DNA from: CAVSUZ01 sp963791885
GTDB taxonomy: Bacteria > Pseudomonadota > Alphaproteobacteria > Acetobacterales > Acetobacteraceae
Direction of reading: 5' to 3'
DNA: 64,000 nucleotides
Assembly (NCBI GenBank): GCA_963791885.1
Contig: CAWBUL010000006.1
Span: forward strand, 1,860,001 to 1,924,000
A model generated the notes under the pieces. The model was given only the letters and a program-made list of their open reading frames with translations. It was not told the DNA's origin and made no database searches. Positions 19,269-27,387 of the stretch are shown here, one piece after another; the stretch's first letter is position 1, and every line of letters begins with the position of its first letter. Position numbers and translations under genes: made by a program.

Positions 19269-20434
19269 CCAAATCCCCCTCACGAAGACTCACGTGGGGG
19301 ATTCCCCGACGCGGGTGTGATCTGATTCAACCTCGGCGGACCGAAGGAGGTTTGCCATGGGAAGCCCGATCCCACTGAGATCAGACTACAATGCGGGACA
19401 ACTGCGGCGTATTGCCCGCGACAGCAAGGATGCCGACCAGGTTCGGCGGCTGCTGTCACTGGCGCTGATCTACGGCGGAGGCAGCCGGACCGAGGCAGCG
19501 CAGGCAGGCGGCGTGGGGCTGCAAGTGGTGCGCGACTGGGTACTGCGGTTCAATGCGAACGGCCCTGGAGGGCTGATCGACCGCAAGGCTCCAGGACAGC
19601 CATCCAGACTTGATGCGAGGCATCGTGCCGCGCTGGCAGCGATGGTCGAGAACGGCCCGATCCCGGCGGTACACGGCGTCGTCCGCTGGCGCATCATCGA
19701 TCTCTGCCAATGCTTATGGGACGAATACGGGACCAACGTCTCGAAACAGACGCTGAGCCGGGAGCTGCGAGCCATGGGATATCGCAAGCTGTCGGCACGT
19801 CCGCGCCATCACGCGCAAGCCGCGGGCGCCATCGAGACGTTCAAAAAAACTGGCCTGCGACAGTGGCGGCGATCGCGCGCGAGCGGAGCCTCGATCGCAG
19901 CGATATAGAGGTGTGGTTCGGCGACGAAGCCAGGATCGGCCAGAAGAACAAGATCACCCGTCGCTGGGCTCGGCGCGGCACCCGCCCCTCGGCGCCATCA
20001 GACCAGCGAACCGCCTCGACCTATATTTTCGGTGCCATCTGCCCGGCCGAGGGCAAGGCTGTCGGCTTGATCCTGCCCTGGTGCAACACGGCGATGATGA
20101 ACCTGCATCTGGCGGCGATCTCGGCTGATATCGCTCCAGGCCGCCACGCGGCGCTGTTGCTCGACCAGGCGGGCTGGCATCTCTCGCGCCAGCTGTCGGT
20201 GCCGGACAACATCACAATTGTTCCACTGCCGCCGAAATGCCCCGAACTCAACGCGCAGGAGAACGTCTGGCAGTTCATGCGCGATAACTGGCTCTCCAAT
20301 CGGGTGTTCGACGACACCGACGCGCTGCTCGATCACTGCTGCGAGGCGTGGAATAAGCTGGAGGCGCGGCCGTGGGCCATCATGTCGCTCGGATTGCGCG
20401 ATTGGGCGCATCGGTCGTGATCAGAGGGATTTGG
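19269..20434 (+). mobile_element. IS630-family insertion sequence A
   Basis: 1,166 bp by my count. Ends are CCAAATCCCCCTC and, on the other side, GAGGGATTTGG, flanked by TA on both sides, the IS630/Tc1-mariner target. It encodes one transposase in two overlapping frames and appears intact. It is inserted in the membrane-protein pseudogene. Confidence 0.88.
19357..20420 (+). CDS. IS630 transposase made by -1 frameshifting
   Basis: The first frame (19357-19908) is a winged HTH region (EAAQAGGVGLQVVRDWVLRF). The second, open to 20420, is the DDE domain with IEVWFGDEARIG, LLLDQAGWH and PLPPKCPELNAQENVWQ, giving the D-D-E triad. They overlap at an A AAA AAA C heptamer near 19841-19850, where a -1 slip turns ETFKKTG into ETFKKNWPATV. 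That is the usual IS630 design, so the split is functional, not a mutation. Confidence 0.88.
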
Positions 20435-20749
20435 TATAAGGGGGCTTTGGATTCGCGACCCCGGCACTGGCCAGTATTGTTGGCGATGCAAGGTCACCGT
20501 TAAAAATAGCGGAGATACTCCGACCCGGGATCTGCTCCTTTTTGTCGGGGGGGAATTGAGAAACAGCATCCTTCCTCAAGGATACGATCTCAGTCACGTA
20601 ACCTCTCCTCCTGGCGGCGGCATTATAGGTCCTCAAAGCGAGAACGTTGGGGGGCTGGTCCCCCACAACAATCAACCCGCTTTGTCGCCGCAAGATATTC
20701 TTGACATTCAGACTAACAAGAAATTCTTCTATTTGTGGGGATGGATAAG

Positions 20750-21724
20750 AGTTCCGTCCGGAGACTTCACGAAGGATTACAGAGTCTTCTAAGCATGAGG
20801 CGGATTGATGCGAGGCGGAGGAAGGCGAGGGCGTTATGGTTACGATTTTCCCAGTCCTTGGCGAGCCGGCGGCATCGGTTGAGCCATGCGATGGAGCGCT
20901 CGACGATCCAGCGTTTAGGTTCGACGACGAAGCCCTTGGGGTGGTCGGAGCGCTTGACGATTTCGACGATCAGGCTGCGCATCGCGCGGGCCGCGCCGTC
21001 CTGGAAGACCGGCCCTGTGTAAGCACTGTCGGCGAATAGCTTGCGCAGGAACGGGAACTGTCCGAACAGAGTGGACAGCAGCAGGATGCCGCCGTCGCGG
21101 TCTTGCACGTTGGCGGCGGTGACCAGCGCGTGCAGCACCAGACCCAGCGTATCGACCAGGACATGGCGCTTCTTCCCTTTGATCAGCTTGCCCGCATCAA
21201 AGCCGTGTGGGTCGATCGCTGCCCCCCTTTTTCTGCGCTTTTCACGCTTTGGCTGTCGATGACGCAGGCGGTCGGACTGGCTTCTCGTCCCGCCTGTTCG
21301 CGGCATTTAACGTAGAGCGCGTGATGGATCTTCTCCAACGTGCCGTCCCAGCCCCACAAGCAGAAGTAGCCGTTCACCGTGCTGCGCGGTGGCAGGTCCT
21401 TTGGAATGTAGCGCCACTGGCAGCCGGTGCTCAGCACATACATCACGCCGTTGACCACTTCGCGCATCTTGACGGTACGCTTGCCACCGCCACGCTTGGC
21501 GGGTGGTATAAGCGGCCTGATCAGCCGCCATTCCGCATCGGTGAGATCGCTCGGATAACGCAGCTTGTCGCGGTCATAGCGATGGCGGTTTTCCATCGTC
21601 CACATCAGGCACCTCGTGGCTTGGTGCCAGGCAAAGAATCACACCCGATCGAGCCGCTTCAAGCACTCAGTCCATCCGGACCGGCAACCGATTCAAATGA
21701 CTTACAAAGCCGCCGGACGGACAC
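20750..21724 (-). mobile_element. IS5-family (IS427-type) insertion sequence
   Basis: 975 bp with ends AGTTCCGTCCGGAGACTT and, inverted, GTGTCCGTCCGGCGGCTT, flanked by a TAAG direct repeat (20746-20749 and 21725-21728). It interrupts the membrane-protein gene so that removing it and one TAAG restores the frame. It appears complete. Confidence 0.88.
20767..21605 (-). CDS. IS5-family transposase, two overlapping frames
   Basis: OrfA (21605 to about 21183) has the DUF4096-like N-terminus (DLTDAEWRLIRPLIPP) and the first catalytic Asp in VIDSQSVK. The second frame continues IDPHGFDAGKLIKGKKRHV, LFADSAYTG and KRWIVERSIAWLNRCRRL, holding the remaining D and E. A GAAAAAGGGGGGC run at about 21222-21234 is where a -1 slip joins AEKGG to the IDPHG frame, as in other IS427-type elements. 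Confidence 0.87.
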
Positions 21725-21919
21725 TAAGGTACCGGGACGTTTTCCCGGGAACACCCGAGCATATAACCCATTTCTGTTGGGCGATTACAATAACCGGCGA
21801 CCCCATGACTTATAACCCTCAGGCTACAGCCAATGCTCCTGGCAGTTTGTCCTTCGGATATGCAACACACAATGAGGGTAACTATGCCGATGAGCGCCCC
21901 ACGAACGAACGGTCTAATA

Positions 21920-23085
21920 CCAGCCCGCTTAAACATTGACCGATGCCCATTGCCTTGTTCCGAGCGATCGGATGCGCTGGGGATGATCGGTCAGAAAGAG
22001 CCACGCCCGTCGGCACGCCTCGACGATGGCCTCGTAGCTTTCCCAGACCAAAGCGGTGAGTTTGTTTTGCCGCAGATACTCCCAAACCGTCTCCATTGGA
22101 TTGAGTTCCGGCGAGTATGGCGGCAGCGGCAACAGAGTGATGTTGTCAGGCACGCGCAACCGGCCGCCGGGCTGATGCCAGCCGGCGCTGTCACAGACCA
22201 AAATAGCGTGCGCACCAGGCGCCACCTGAGTGCTGATTTCGCTCAGGTGTTCATTCATCGCTTCGGTGTTGACGCCCGGCATGATGATGGCGGCACCGAT
22301 GCCTCGAGCCGGGCAGATCGCGCCGAACAGATAGGCCGAGTCATGACGGTTGTCGCGCACCATCAGAGGGCGCGAGCCGACCGGCGCCCAAATGTAAGTG
22401 TGTCCGCCCTTCTGCCCGACTCTGGCTTCGTCCTGAAACCAGACCTCGATAGGTGCTTCGGCCGCTTCTTCGGGCAGCGCCTCGGCTACCCGATAGGGGA
22501 AGTTTTTTTATATGCCGCCTCGGCTTTGACATCCTTCCTGGGATGATAGGGGCGCGGTTGCAGCCGGGTCAGCCCGAGCGTGTGCAGCCACTTGCCCATC
22601 GTGCTGAGGTGAACCCGGGCGTTGTAACGCCGCGCCGCTTCCTCCTGCAGGTCCACGCAGCGCCAGCGCACCACACCATGCAGTGCCGGATCGGGTCCCG
22701 CGATCACCAGCGCCCTGAATTCCGCTTTCTGCTCGATCGTCAGCTTCGGCGGGCGGCCGGGGCTGATGCGTGATCGAAGGCCGCCAATCCCCTCGGCATT
22801 GTAGCGGTGGACCCAGTCACGCAACGTCTGGCGGTCCATGCCGCTCTGCCGGGCGGCCTCGCCACGGCTGGCGCCTTCCAGCACCAGAGCAATCGCGAGC
22901 AACCGGCGGACCTGGTCAGCGTCGGAACACTTGCTCGCCATTGCCCGAAGCTCCCGTGCACTGTGAGCGGTCCGGCTGACCGCTACCGCTCTGCCCATGC
23001 GCGCCTCCCGCGAATCGCCGCGGGAATCGAATCACATCTCGCGGGCAGTGGGAACCCGAAGTGAGTCAGAGTTTTCGCGGGTTGG
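21920..23085 (-). mobile_element. IS630-family insertion sequence B, inverted relative to A
   Basis: 1,166 bp, with ends CCAGCCCGCTTAAACATTGAC and the inverted CCAACCCGCGAAAACTCTGAC, flanked by TA. Its proteins differ clearly from those of IS630 A, so the two are separate arrivals, not one duplicated copy. It sits in the last codons of the membrane-protein gene. Confidence 0.87.
21929..22998 (-). CDS. IS630 transposase (second type) made by -1 frameshifting
   Basis: The first frame (22998-22486) is the HTH part (GEAARQSGMDRQTLRDWVHR). A second A AAA AAA C heptamer near 22503-22510 turns YKKTSPIG-stop into YKKNFPYRVAEALPEE. The continuing frame carries IEVWFQDEARVG, LVCDSAGWH and PLPPYSPELNPMETVWEYLR, a complete DDE triad. 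The C-terminal frame is open without stops to 21929. Expected to be active. Confidence 0.87.
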
Positions 23086-23133
23086 TATAAGTGGCGACGT
23101 TTTCTTTAGGGAGTAAAACCTCGCAAACGCGAA

Positions 23134-23167
23134 GAGGGGCGCCGCCTCATCAAAGAAAGCGCCCCTC
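23134..23167 (+). other. 9-bp perfect hairpin upstream of the permuted tRNA-like unit
   Basis: GAGGGGCGC and GCGCCCCTC pair perfectly around a 16-nt loop. It lies just past the end of the membrane-protein pseudogene and before the tRNA-like halves, so it may be a 5' structure of the same RNA or a terminator-like stem. No T run follows. Confidence 0.55.
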
Positions 23168-23247
23168 CACGCTGCCCGAAGCCGCTGATAGGGATCCGAT
23201 ACCGAAGTACGAGCCGAGGAAGAGAACGAAGAAGACTTGAACGAACC

Positions 23248-23275
23248 GGAGGCGTCACCACCTACGCCTCCACCA
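23248..23275 (+). other. Acceptor-stem-like minihairpin ending in ACCA
   Basis: GGAGGCGT pairs with ACGCCTCC around an 8-nt loop and is followed at once by ACCA. The 11-mer CGCCTCCACCA at 23265-23275 recurs exactly at 23314-23324 as the 3' end of the tRNA-like half, so this looks like a duplicated acceptor end. Confidence 0.55.
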
Positions 23276-23280
23276 GTTAC

Positions 23281-23365
23281 CGAGAAACCGGATGACGCGG
23301 GTGCAAATCCCGTCGCCTCCACCATAGCGGGGGCGTAGCTTAGTAGAAGAGCGCCGGTCTGATCC
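23281..23365 (+). ncRNA. tRNA-like cloverleaf with halves in reversed (permuted) order
   Basis: The 3' half comes first. ACCGG (23287-23291) is the 3' anticodon strand, ATGAC the variable region, GCGGG-TGCAAAT-CCCGT the T arm, CGCCTCC (23314-23320) the 3' acceptor strand, and ACCA ends at 23324. After a 4-nt linker TAGC comes the 5' half: GGGGGCG (23329-23335), TA, D arm GCTT-AGTAGAA-GAGC, G, then CCGGT (23354-23358). Acceptor strands pair 7/7 with a G3-U70 wobble and anticodon strands pair 5/5. Such order is known for two-piece tmRNA genes and for permuted tRNA genes in some algae and archaea. No tmRNA tag frame is seen downstream. The T-loop G at position 55 and the D-loop GA instead of GG are unusual, so a decayed pseudo-tRNA remains possible. 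Confidence 0.55.
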
Positions 23366-23400
23366 AAACGCCGCTCCCCGCGAGGGTTGAGCGGCGTTTT
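23366..23400 (+). terminator. Rho-independent terminator after the tRNA-like unit
   Basis: AACGCCGCTC and GAGCGGCGTT form a 10-bp stem around a 12-nt loop, followed by TTTT. It begins directly after the 5' half of the tRNA-like structure, so the reversed halves sit in a transcription unit with its own end. Confidence 0.85.
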
Positions 23401-23492
23401 GCTATTTGGTCAATTCGCTGGGTTTGGGAAGTACAATACCGCCTTTTGAATGGGGCGGACGCTGTAGCGCACTACCCCCACCAAGAATCCCC

Positions 23493-23528
23493 TTGACATT
23501 CCTTCTAACATATGTTCTTGTTCCGTTC
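23493..23528 (+). promoter_or_regulatory. Putative LexA-regulated promoter
   Basis: TTGACA at 23493-23498 is a good -35 box. GTTC-N7-GTTC at 23514-23528 matches the direct-repeat LexA box known from alphaproteobacteria and overlaps where RNA polymerase would bind. It ends at the base before the candidate GTG start of the next gene. No good -10 at standard spacing is evident, which lowers confidence. Confidence 0.5.
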
Positions 23529-24215
23529 GTGGCCGCCTCGGCAAACACAGCCGCGCTCGCCCAACCCCCCGATCCCCACCAGGATCAGGCAACCGACGCG
23601 CCCGCCCGCGCCACCCGCCTGCGTCGCGTCCTCCGCAAACTCATCCGCCACGGCACGCTGCTGGCGCAGGATCTGACCCGGCGTCCCTCCGGCATGACCG
23701 TCTTCTGGATCGCGGTTCGCTTCGGCACAAAAGACGTCGCCCAGATCCTCGCGCGCATCACGCGCGGCCTGCGCATGGCCGCCGCACTCCAGGCCACGCT
23801 CCCCAAGCCCCAGCGGGAACATCCCGCCCGGCCTGCGCCCGCCGCGCGCAAACCACGCACCCGCCCCACACCCCCACCGCGCAACGACGTGAACGCCGTT
23901 CTCGCCACCCTCCCCACGTCCAAGGAAATCGCCGACCAACTCCGCGACCGCCCGATCGGCGAAATCCTCACCGAGATCTGCACCGCGCTCGGCATCCTCA
24001 CCGCTGATCAGATCTGGCAGGAACTGGAAAGCGTCCTTCTGGAAAACGGCGCCGACCCCGCGACGGTCGTCGAGGACTCCGAAAACCGGATCGCCAACTC
24101 CGAAGGTTTTTTCCCGCCGGGGATCTGGCAGTCCCCACTAGCGCCGCAACAGCCAACACCCCCACAGCCGGCGCCCCACCGCGCCGCGACGGCCCCCTCA
24201 ACCGGCCCGCCCTGA
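23529..24215 (+). CDS. Hypothetical Ala/Pro-rich protein behind a LexA-type box
   Basis: 228 residues from the GTG at 23529 (an in-frame open stretch reaches up to 23406, before the putative promoter). A helical, basic middle part (RLRRVLRKLIRHGTLLAQDL and AQILARITRGLRMAAAL) is followed by a Pro/Arg linker and a C-terminal proline-rich tail. No enzymatic motif or membrane segment is convincing. If the LexA box is real, this would be an SOS-induced gene, possibly leaderless. I do not recognise the family. Confidence 0.6.
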   Translation: MAASANTAALAQPPDPHQDQATDAPARATRLRRVLRKLIRHGTLLAQDLTRRPSGMTVFWIAVRFGTKDVAQILARITRGLRMAAALQATLPKPQREHPARPAPAARKPRTRPTPPPRNDVNAVLATLPTSKEIADQLRDRPIGEILTEICTALGILTADQIWQELESVLLENGADPATVVEDSENRIANSEGFFPPGIWQSPLAPQQPTPPQPAPHRAATAPSTGPP

Positions 24216-24293
24216 ACACACCGCACGAACCACCCACGCGTGAAACAACGGGGCCGCACACCGGCAGCCCCGCCATCATGATTTCGACCCCGG

Positions 24294-25028
24294 TCAGAAC
24301 ATCGCGTGCACCAGGTCGCTCGCGCTGAGACCTTTGTTCTCCAGCACGCGCCGGATCGTGCCGTGATAGAACACAGCGATCCGGTCGCACACCGCCAGCA
24401 GATCCTCCAGCCGGTGGCTCACCATCAGCACCGATTTTCCCGCATCGCGCAGACGGCCGATCAGCGTCAGCACGTCCTGCACCTTCTGCACCGAAATCGC
24501 CGCCGTCGGCTCATCCATGATGATGATCTGCCGGTCGAACAGCAGCGCGCGGCCGATCGCGACGGCCTGCTGCTCGCCGCCCGACAGTTCGCCCAGGATG
24601 TCGTCCGCCGTGATCTTCAGATTGAGTTCGCGCAGGATCTCCCCCGCGCGGCGTCGCATGCGCGCCCGGTCGGAGAAGACGCCGAACCGACGCAACTCCT
24701 CACCCAGGAACAAATTTTGCCAGACCGGCAGATCAGGAGCGAGCTCCAGCTTCTGATAGATCATCTCGATCTTCAGCGCATTGCGCGCCACGCGCGGCGA
24801 ACCGACCGAGACCTGCTTGCCGCGATACAGGATGCTGCCGGAATCGGGATGATGAAATCCGGTGAGCAGCGACAGGAACGTCGATTTGCCCGCCCCGTTA
24901 TCCCCGATGATACCGAGCACCTCGCCCGCGTAGACATCCAGGCTCACGCCATCCACCGCGCGCACCGGCCCGAACGTCTTCACCAGTGACCGGGCCGAGA
25001 GCAGCGGTTCGGCAGCCGGCTGGCTCAT
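24294..25028 (-). CDS. Sugar ABC transporter ATP-binding protein
   Basis: 244 residues with Walker A GDNGAGKST, signature LSGGEQQ, and Walker B IIMDEPTAA. It is a single ABC domain as in FrcA, not the double-domain RbsA. Its start overlaps the end of the binding-protein gene by 4 bp, so the two are cotranscribed. No permease follows on this strand; the only fitting permease is at 17430-18410 on the opposite strand. Confidence 0.92.
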   Translation of the reverse strand: MSQPAAEPLLSARSLVKTFGPVRAVDGVSLDVYAGEVLGIIGDNGAGKSTFLSLLTGFHHPDSGSILYRGKQVSVGSPRVARNALKIEMIYQKLELAPDLPVWQNLFLGEELRRFGVFSDRARMRRRAGEILRELNLKITADDILGELSGGEQQAVAIGRALLFDRQIIIMDEPTAAISVQKVQDVLTLIGRLRDAGKSVLMVSHRLEDLLAVCDRIAVFYHGTIRRVLENKGLSASDLVHAMF

Positions 25029-26062
25029 TTCGATGCAGTCACCGGCCAGGCTTGCGACTTCCCGTGAGGCAGCGGCGGAATCGTCTCCGGCGTGCCCCAG
25101 GCCGCGATCTGGCCGACATTCTGCTGCGTCACCAGCGTCATGGGAATGATCACGTCGCCACGGGGGAATTTATCCGCGGGCGGCTTCGTGTGGCTCGCCA
25201 GCTCATTCGCGATCGCCTCGACCGCCCAGTAGGCTTCCACGAAGGGGGAGTGGGTCACCGTATCGAACTGGGTGCCCCCCTTCACCGCATCGAGGCTTTC
25301 CGGCTGCGCATCGGCGCCGGCAACGAGCGTCTTCTGCCCCGGAGTCATGCCGTGGTCCTTGAGCGCGTTGATCGCACCGAGCGCCATGGCGTCGTTGGCG
25401 CAGACGATCAGTTGAACGTCGGTGGTCTTCGCCAGCTCGGCGCCGACCATGGTTTGCGCCGTTGCCGTCTCGAAATTCGCCGACTGGTTCAGCACGATAT
25501 CGACCGAATGGTCCGTCACCAGCGGCTGCAGCACGTCCATCGTCCCTTTCAGCCGGCCGATGCTGACGCTGGCGCCCAGCGTTCCCTGCAGCACGACCAC
25601 ATGCCAGGGCTTCGGCACGTTGCGCTGCTTCAGCGCATCAATCGCCGCCTGCGTCTCCTCCCGGCCCAGTGTTTCGTCGTTATCGCCGATGAAGGCGATG
25701 CGCGCATTGGGCGTGGAGACATCGCGATCGACCGTGACGATCGGGATGCCCTGCTGCATCGCCTGGCGCGCTGCGCCCGTCACCGACTCCTGGATCGTGT
25801 TCAGGATGATCGCCTTGGCGCCCGCAGCCGTCGCCTCTTTGATATCGGTTATTTCCTGTGATGCCGAGTTATTGGCATTGACGATGCGCAAAGACAGGTT
25901 GGGATAATGTGAGGCGGCTTCCTTCACCGCGTCAGCCATCGGTGCAAAGTACGGATACGCATACCCGGTGAAGATGAAATACACGAGATCGGGCTTTGGC
26001 GCGGCCTGAGCAGACGCCATCGTTGCGCCGGCCAGCATGGCGGCTGCCGCGAATGCCTTCAT
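25025..26062 (-). CDS. Periplasmic sugar-binding protein of an ABC transporter
   Basis: 345 residues with a signal peptide (AAAAMLAGATMASAQAAP) and the Peripla_BP_4 pattern of ribose/fructose-binding proteins: NANNSASQEITDIKEA, TVDRDV, and CANDAMALGAINALKDHG. It delivers a sugar or polyol to the membrane complex. The gene is first in the operon with the ATPase. A GGAGGGAT ribosome-binding sequence precedes the ATG. Confidence 0.92.
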   Translation of the reverse strand: MKAFAAAAMLAGATMASAQAAPKPDLVYFIFTGYAYPYFAPMADAVKEAASHYPNLSLRIVNANNSASQEITDIKEATAAGAKAIILNTIQESVTGAARQAMQQGIPIVTVDRDVSTPNARIAFIGDNDETLGREETQAAIDALKQRNVPKPWHVVVLQGTLGASVSIGRLKGTMDVLQPLVTDHSVDIVLNQSANFETATAQTMVGAELAKTTDVQLIVCANDAMALGAINALKDHGMTPGQKTLVAGADAQPESLDAVKGGTQFDTVTHSPFVEAYWAVEAIANELASHTKPPADKFPRGDVIIPMTLVTQQNVGQIAAWGTPETIPPLPHGKSQAWPVTASK

Positions 26063-26106
26063 TGGATCCCTCCTGTTTTCGCGGCGTGAGCTATAGTGCT
26101 GCGGGA

Positions 26107-27387
26107 TCAGCCGTTAAACACGCGCCGCCCACACTTCCACGTGCCTATTACGCGCCCTTCCAATGCGCGGCCGTCGAACGGCGTGTTCTGCGCCTTGCCG
26201 GGAAGGGCACCGGATTCCACCTGCCAGATGCGCTCCGGATGGAACAGGCACAGATCGGCCGGCGCACCTTTCGCCAGCCGCCCGGCATCGATGCCGAGCA
26301 GCCGTGCCGGCTGGTTCGTCACTAGATCGAGCGCACGCATCAGCGGCAGTGCGCCGTTATGCACATGCGCCAAGGTGACGGACAGCAGCGTGGCCAGTCC
26401 CGTGCCGCCCGGTTCCGCCTGCGCGAACGGCAACCGCTTGTCGTCGGCATCGCGCGGCTGATGATCCGATCCGATCGCATCGATCGTCCCGTCCTCGAGC
26501 GCCGCAATCACAGCCACCCGGTCCTGCTCCGTGCGCAACGGCGGCGACAGCTTCGCATACGTGCGGAAGTCGCCGATCGCCGTTTCGTTCAGATCGAAAT
26601 ACGGTGGCGCGGTATCACACGTAACCGACACACCGTCCTGCTTGGCACGGCGGATCAACGCCAGCGCCTCCGCCGTCGAAACCGGCCCGAAATGCACCGC
26701 TCCGCCGGTCAGTTGTGCCAAACGGATATCGCGCGCGACAAGGATCGCCTCGGCGGCGGATGGCGCACTCGGAAGCCCGAGCCGAGTCGCCAGTTCCCCT
26801 TCCGTCGCCGCCGCGCCGGCGGAGAGCGACGGCTCCTCCGGATGCTGCATCACGCGCGCGCCGAACCCCGATGCATAGGACAGAGCGAGACGCATCAGCC
26901 GAGGCGATGCGATCGCATGCCCGCCATCCGTGAACGCAACCGCGCCGGCCTCCCGCAGCAATCCCAGTTCGGCGAGTTCTTCTCCAGCACAACCGCGCGT
27001 CACCGCCGCATACGGCACAACCGTGATCCGGCCGGTCTCCTCGCCGCGGGCGCGCAGCAATCGCACGAGCGCCGGATCGTCGATCGCCGGGCGCGCGTCC
27101 GGAAGCGCCGCCAATGTCGTAATGCCGCCGGACGCAGCAGCCTGCGCGGCCGACGCGATGGTTTCACGGTATTCGTAGCCCGGCTCACCCAGCGACGCGC
27201 GCATGTCCACCAGGCCCGGACAAAGGATCGCACTGTCTTCCCCGATGATCTCGGCGCCGTCCGGGCGCCCGAGCGATGGGCCGAAATCCACGATCAGACC
27301 GTCGCGCACCAGCAGATCGCCCTGCTGGTCGAGCCCCGTCGCCGGATCGATCAGCCGCACATTGGAGAACAGCAGATCAGTCGGCAT
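26107..27387 (-). CDS. pyrC: Dihydroorotase-like protein lacking metal ligands (PyrC'/PyrX type)
   Basis: A 426-residue amidohydrolase of the type I dihydroorotase family. The metal-binding HxH is replaced: position 61 onward reads DMRASLGEPG where active enzymes have DxHxHxREPG. The later histidine of the VHFCHVST block is also lost (VHFGPVST), although H182 and D308 are kept. This is the pattern of the inactive PyrC' that forms a dodecameric complex with aspartate transcarbamoylase in Pseudomonas. It overlaps pyrB by 11 bp, consistent with that structural role. A separate active dihydroorotase should exist elsewhere in the genome. Confidence 0.85.
   Translation of the reverse strand: MPTDLLFSNVRLIDPATGLDQQGDLLVRDGLIVDFGPSLGRPDGAEIIGEDSAILCPGLVDMRASLGEPGYEYRETIASAAQAAASGGITTLAALPDARPAIDDPALVRLLRARGEETGRITVVPYAAVTRGCAGEELAELGLLREAGAVAFTDGGHAIASPRLMRLALSYASGFGARVMQHPEEPSLSAGAAATEGELATRLGLPSAPSAAEAILVARDIRLAQLTGGAVHFGPVSTAEALALIRRAKQDGVSVTCDTAPPYFDLNETAIGDFRTYAKLSPPLRTEQDRVAVIAALEDGTIDAIGSDHQPRDADDKRLPFAQAEPGGTGLATLLSVTLAHVHNGALPLMRALDLVTNQPARLLGIDAGRLAKGAPADLCLFHPERIWQVESGALPGKAQNTPFDGRALEGRVIGTWKCGRRVFNG

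Larger units (their letters stand above)
18907..23116 (+). pseudogene. Membrane-protein gene interrupted by three insertion sequences
   Basis: Pieces at 18907-19266, 20437-20749, 21729-21919 and 23088-23116 belong to one gene. The first has an N-terminal membrane segment (LFWLGILIIVASVFAA) and DCIYN. A +/-1 shift near 19085 then leads to AFLDENNAAINAVATIVIAIF, a second membrane segment, and EALIADKRAFVF. The second piece reads KVTVKNSGDTPTRDLLLFVG ... FFYLWGWI and the third RYRDVFPGTPEHITHFCW. The reading frame matches exactly across the IS5 (tgg ata ag/g tac) and second IS630 junctions when the elements and their target duplications are removed, and the stop is at 23114. Function of the parent is unknown. 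Two frame changes in the 5' part show it is dead. Confidence 0.78.

Noticed and set aside
19357..20420. IS630 A transposase as a mutated pseudogene
   Set aside because: The two frames overlap at an A AAA AAA C slip site, as expected for programmed -1 frameshifting, and both halves are intact.
23117..23180. A short frame beginning GCA AAC (ANAKRGAASS) as a tmRNA-style tag
   Set aside because: It lacks the hydrophobic AA-ending of known tags and lies upstream of the acceptor half, the wrong side for the alphaproteobacterial permutation.
23090..23365. Standard two-piece alphaproteobacterial ssrA (tmRNA)
   Set aside because: The 5' piece is only about 37 nt before a terminator, no ANDN-type tag frame follows, and the D-loop lacks the expected tmRNA sequence. 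Kept only as an alternative explanation.
23032..23367. Minus-strand 111-codon reading frame containing VEATGFAPAS
   Set aside because: It is the antisense of the tRNA-like structure and hairpins; such phrases are a known signature of spurious frames opposite structured RNA genes.
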